Below are positions 15,035 to 17,735 of a DNA stretch of 17,735 nucleotides, piece by piece. How positions within the stretch are numbered: the first letter of the stretch is position 1; every line of letters begins with the position of its first letter. A program made the position numbers and the translations under genes. A model generated the notes under the pieces. That model saw nothing but the letters and a program-made list of their open reading frames with translations, had not been told where the DNA came from and made no database searches. Source of the DNA: BPJO01 sp037189665. GTDB lineage: Bacteria > Planctomycetota > Phycisphaerae > Tepidisphaerales > Tepidisphaeraceae. The stretch covers positions 1 to 17,735 of the forward strand of contig JBBCIV010000003.1 in NCBI GenBank assembly GCA_037189665.1, written 5' to 3'.

Positions 15035-17599
15035 TTACGCCTTCGCTTCGGTGAACGAATGCTCGCCCGCCTCGATAGCGGTTTCCTTACCGGAGGGCAG
15101 GCGAACGGTAGCAGTCGTGTTCGGCGGGATCGTCACACGCAGGTTGAACGTCCCGTCCGCCGCCAGCGTCCACTCGCTTTTGATAAGCCCGTATATGGAT
15201 TTCAACGACGCCCGCGCGCCCGTGATCGTCCCGCCCGGGCGCGGGGCGATCACGATGTGCTTGTAGCCTGGCTTCTCCCGGTCCAAATCGATGCCCGCGA
15301 TCGTCGCATACATCCAATCGCCCACCGCGCCGTAGGCGTAGTGGTTGTAGCTGTTCATGCCCGCGTCGTTGAACCCCTTCTCGGGCGTCCAGCCGTCCCA
15401 GCGTTCCCACATCGTGGTCGCGCCGTGCGTGATCGGAAACAGCCAACTCGGGAACGTCTTCTGTTCCAGCAGCGCGTAGGCGACGTCGAGATGTCCCTCG
15501 CGCGTCAGCACCTGCGTGAGGTACGGCGTGCCGACGAAGCCCGTCGAAAGGTGCATGCCGCGCTTGCGAATGTCGCGGACGAGCGCATCCACCACCTTCG
15601 CGCGGAGTTCCGGCTGGATGAGGTCAAACTGAAGCGACAGCAGGTACGCCGTCTGCGTCTGTCCCGCGATCAGCCCGTCGAGCGTAACGAACCGCTTGCG
15701 CCACACGCCGCGCACGCGCTCGTGCAATGCGCGATATTCGCCGGCGTGCTCGGCTTTGCCGAGCACGGTCGCGATGCGCGACATCAGGTCCGCGCAATGC
15801 GCATAAAACGCGGTCCCAATCAGGTCGGGCGCCGTATCCGCGTTCTGCGAAAGCCAATCCCCATACCCGCGCCACTTCTTGGTTTCGTCGGCGCGGATGT
15901 CGTTGGGGCTGGTGTCCTGAAGGTATTGCACAAACTTGCGCATCATCGGGTAGGCGGTTTCGAGGATGCGGGTGTCGCCATAGCAGAGGTAGATCGTCCA
16001 CGGGCAGATGACCGCCGCGTCCGACCAGGCGGGGCCGCCCTCGGTGGGGATGCTCGGGCAGAACGGAACGGTGGACGGGATGCCGCCGTTCTCAAACTGT
16101 GCGTCGGCCATCACCTGCAGCCAGTGCGTGAAGAACGCCGCCACGTCCATGTTGAACGCCGCCGTGCGGATGAACACCTGTGCGTCGCCGGTCCAGCCGA
16201 GGCGCTCGTCGCGCTGCGGGCAGTCGGTGGGGATTTCGAGGAAGTTGCCGCGCTGGCTCCAGGTGATGTTGCTCTGAAGCTGGTTGATCATCGGATCGCT
16301 GCACTCGAACGTGCCCGTCGGCGGCGTATCGGAGTGGATGACCACGCCGATGACGGTGTCGCCCTCCAGCGGACAGGGCAGGTCGCGCACTTCGACGTAT
16401 CGGAACCCATGCCACGTAAACCGCGGCTCGAAGACCTCCTCCGGCCCGCCTCGGCAGGTGTAGTGATCGGTGGCGCGGGCGGTGCGGAGCGCTTCGACGT
16501 AAGGCTTGCCATTCTTGTCGAGCATTTCGACGTGGCGCAGGCTGACGACCTTGCCCGGCGGCGCGTTGCGGATCTTCAGCCGGACGCGCCCGACCATGTT
16601 CTGGCCGAGGTCGAGCAGGATGCGGCGCTTGTTGGCGCTGATCGTATGGGAAACCGGCTTCAGCTCGCGCATCCGCTTTACGTTGGTCGATCGCTTGGCG
16701 ATCAGCGCGACCGATGGTTCGTCGAATGTCTTCACGCCGTCCCACGCCGTGTCATCGAAGCCGGCGCTGCTCCACCCGGCGGGCAGCTCTTTGCGGGCGT
16801 CGTAATCCTCGCCCATGAGGATGTCGCTCGACCGCACGGGGCCTTCGATGGTCGATTTCCAGGTTGAATCGGTCGCGACGATCTGCTGCGAGCCGTCATT
16901 GAAATCGACGACGAGCTGCGCGAGCAGCTTCGGGCGGTCGCCGTAGCAGCCGCGGGGGTCGGAGTGGACGTGGCCGGCGTACCAGCCGTCGCCGAGAATG
17001 GCGCCGATGGCGTTGTCGCCGGATTTCAGTAGCGCGGTGACGTCCCACGTCTGGTAGGGCACGCGCTTCTTGTATTCGGTTCGGCCGGGGAGGAAGAGGT
17101 CGTCGCTCACGCGCGAGCCGTTGATCTCTGCTTCGTATATGCCCAGCGCGCTGATGTACAGCCGCGCCTGCCTGATCGGCTTGGCAAGGGAAAACGCCTT
17201 CCTCAGGTACGGCGCCGGCGGAATCGAATAGGCGCCGCCCGCATGCGGTGAGCCGATCCACTCCGCCTTCCACTCGTTGCGCGTCAACAGGCCCATTTCG
17301 AAGAATGCCGGTTCGCTCCACTCGCTTGGTTTTCCTTCGTGGTCCCAGATTCGCACGCGCCAGGTGCATCGCGTACGCGATTTCAGTTCGGGGCCGGCGT
17401 AAGCGACGTGCGTGGATTGATCGGACGCCACCTTGCCGCTCGACCATCCGCCGTTGTCGAACGTGATCTCGTAGGCGGTCTGCTTCGCGCCCGGGCGGGC
17501 GTCGCGCATCTTCCACGACAGCCGCGGCTTGGGCTCGTCGAGGCCGAGCGGGTTGACCAGGTACTCGCAACGCAAATCCACAACGCTCGTCGCCGACAT
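15035..17599 (-). CDS. GH78 alpha-L-rhamnosidase
   Basis: This 854-residue enzyme shows the full GH78 domain order. An N-terminal fibronectin-like domain has LRCEYLVNPLGLDEPKPRLSW. The rhamnosidase N domain follows, with RLYISALGIYEAEINGSRV and FLPGRTEYKKRVPYQTWDVT. After a beta domain comes the (alpha/alpha)6 catalytic barrel and a C-terminal sandwich ending in IPPNTTATVRLPSG. The signature TDCPQRDERLGWTGD spans 458-472 and contains acidic residues expected in catalysis (Asp459, Asp464, Glu465). WERWDGW starts at 731, with Glu732 as a candidate base, before GMNSYNHYAYGAVGDWMY. The enzyme releases L-rhamnose from RG-I, RG-II or flavonoid glycosides by inversion. ATG 17599 is supported by GGAGGA (17608-17613), 8 nt upstream. 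No signal peptide is visible, so it probably acts inside the cell on imported oligosaccharides. It appears to be transcribed alone. Confidence 0.95.
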   Translation of the reverse strand: MSATSVVDLRCEYLVNPLGLDEPKPRLSWKMRDARPGAKQTAYEITFDNGGWSSGKVASDQSTHVAYAGPELKSRTRCTWRVRIWDHEGKPSEWSEPAFFEMGLLTRNEWKAEWIGSPHAGGAYSIPPAPYLRKAFSLAKPIRQARLYISALGIYEAEINGSRVSDDLFLPGRTEYKKRVPYQTWDVTALLKSGDNAIGAILGDGWYAGHVHSDPRGCYGDRPKLLAQLVVDFNDGSQQIVATDSTWKSTIEGPVRSSDILMGEDYDARKELPAGWSSAGFDDTAWDGVKTFDEPSVALIAKRSTNVKRMRELKPVSHTISANKRRILLDLGQNMVGRVRLKIRNAPPGKVVSLRHVEMLDKNGKPYVEALRTARATDHYTCRGGPEEVFEPRFTWHGFRYVEVRDLPCPLEGDTVIGVVIHSDTPPTGTFECSDPMINQLQSNITWSQRGNFLEIPTDCPQRDERLGWTGDAQVFIRTAAFNMDVAAFFTHWLQVMADAQFENGGIPSTVPFCPSIPTEGGPAWSDAAVICPWTIYLCYGDTRILETAYPMMRKFVQYLQDTSPNDIRADETKKWRGYGDWLSQNADTAPDLIGTAFYAHCADLMSRIATVLGKAEHAGEYRALHERVRGVWRKRFVTLDGLIAGQTQTAYLLSLQFDLIQPELRAKVVDALVRDIRKRGMHLSTGFVGTPYLTQVLTREGHLDVAYALLEQKTFPSWLFPITHGATTMWERWDGWTPEKGFNDAGMNSYNHYAYGAVGDWMYATIAGIDLDREKPGYKHIVIAPRPGGTITGARASLKSIYGLIKSEWTLAADGTFNLRVTIPPNTTATVRLPSGKETAIEAGEHSFTEAKA

Positions 17600-17607
17600 G
17601 AACGAAT

Positions 17608-17661
17608 TCCTCCGCGAAGACTTCCGCGCCCGATCATACCCCGCCTGCGCGCCCACGCGAA
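17608..17661 (-). promoter_or_regulatory. Candidate promoter and strong ribosome-binding site of the GH78 gene
   Basis: On the minus strand a TATGAT -10 box (17633-17638) lies 17 bases after a weak TTCGCG -35-like hexamer (17656-17661). A consensus GGAGGA site (17608-17613) follows, 8 nt before the ATG. The Shine-Dalgarno site is clear and decides the start. The promoter is moderately likely, resting mainly on the -10 box and its position. Confidence 0.4.
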
Positions 17662-17735
17662 CGGACCGCCGATGCGGCTTTCGGACCGATCTATTGCACG
17701 ATTGGCGGAAAAATCTCGAAAAAATCCGCGGGCGC

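Noticed and set aside
15059..16867. Long plus-strand open frame (about 602 codons) opposite the GH78 gene
   Set aside because: It is fully antisense to a strong GH78 match and has no domain of its own.

Overview
This is a GC-rich bacterial window whose gene content and intergenic repeats suggest a Planctomycetota genome, possibly Phycisphaerae-like. The lineage is inferred from several things seen together: a secreted pectate lyase with a C-terminal calcium-binding repeat, leaderless glycosidases, a DUF5703/GH95-like protein, and several palindromic repeat families between genes. No marker gene settles it. I see no rRNA, tRNA, CRISPR array, transposase or prophage gene.

Layout. Positions 1-238 hold no gene, only GC-rich hairpins beyond the end of argJ. 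From 8245 down to 239, six genes lie on the minus strand in this order of transcription: a RuBisCO-like protein (RLP), a DUF1537/four-carbon acid sugar kinase, an Asp/Glu racemase-family protein, a secreted PL1-type pectate lyase, a Gfo/Idh/MocA oxidoreductase and argJ. RLP-kinase (26 nt) and lyase-oxidoreductase (6 nt) are tightly spaced. The other gaps are 113-135 nt, and two of them are filled by repeats. A GH95-like (DUF5703) protein is transcribed divergently from the RLP (8334-10481, plus). It meets a 1016-residue GH106-like protein (13526-10476, minus) tail to tail, with a 6-nt overlap. A secreted alpha/beta hydrolase (13615-14808, plus) diverges from the GH106-like gene. A GH78 alpha-L-rhamnosidase (17599-15035, minus) closes the window.

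How the genes may work together. Pectate lyase plus GH78, GH106-like and GH95-like enzymes is the family mix known from rhamnogalacturonan-II (RG-II) degradation in Bacteroides. RG-II is the main plant source of the branched sugar D-apiose. Known D-apiose/D-apionate catabolism uses a Gfo/Idh/MocA dehydrogenase, a DUF1537-family kinase and a RuBisCO-like transcarboxylase/hydrolase or decarboxylase. Genes of all three families are here beside the pectin-degrading enzymes. My main hypothesis is that this is a planctomycete pectin/RG-II locus joining side-chain removal to an RLP-dependent branched acid-sugar pathway. The family assignments are read from the sequence; the pathway is inference.

A second theme is repeats. 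At least four kinds of short palindromic or tandem repeat occur between genes. One appears to sit in frame inside the GH95-like coding sequence, and another covers the likely start of that gene.
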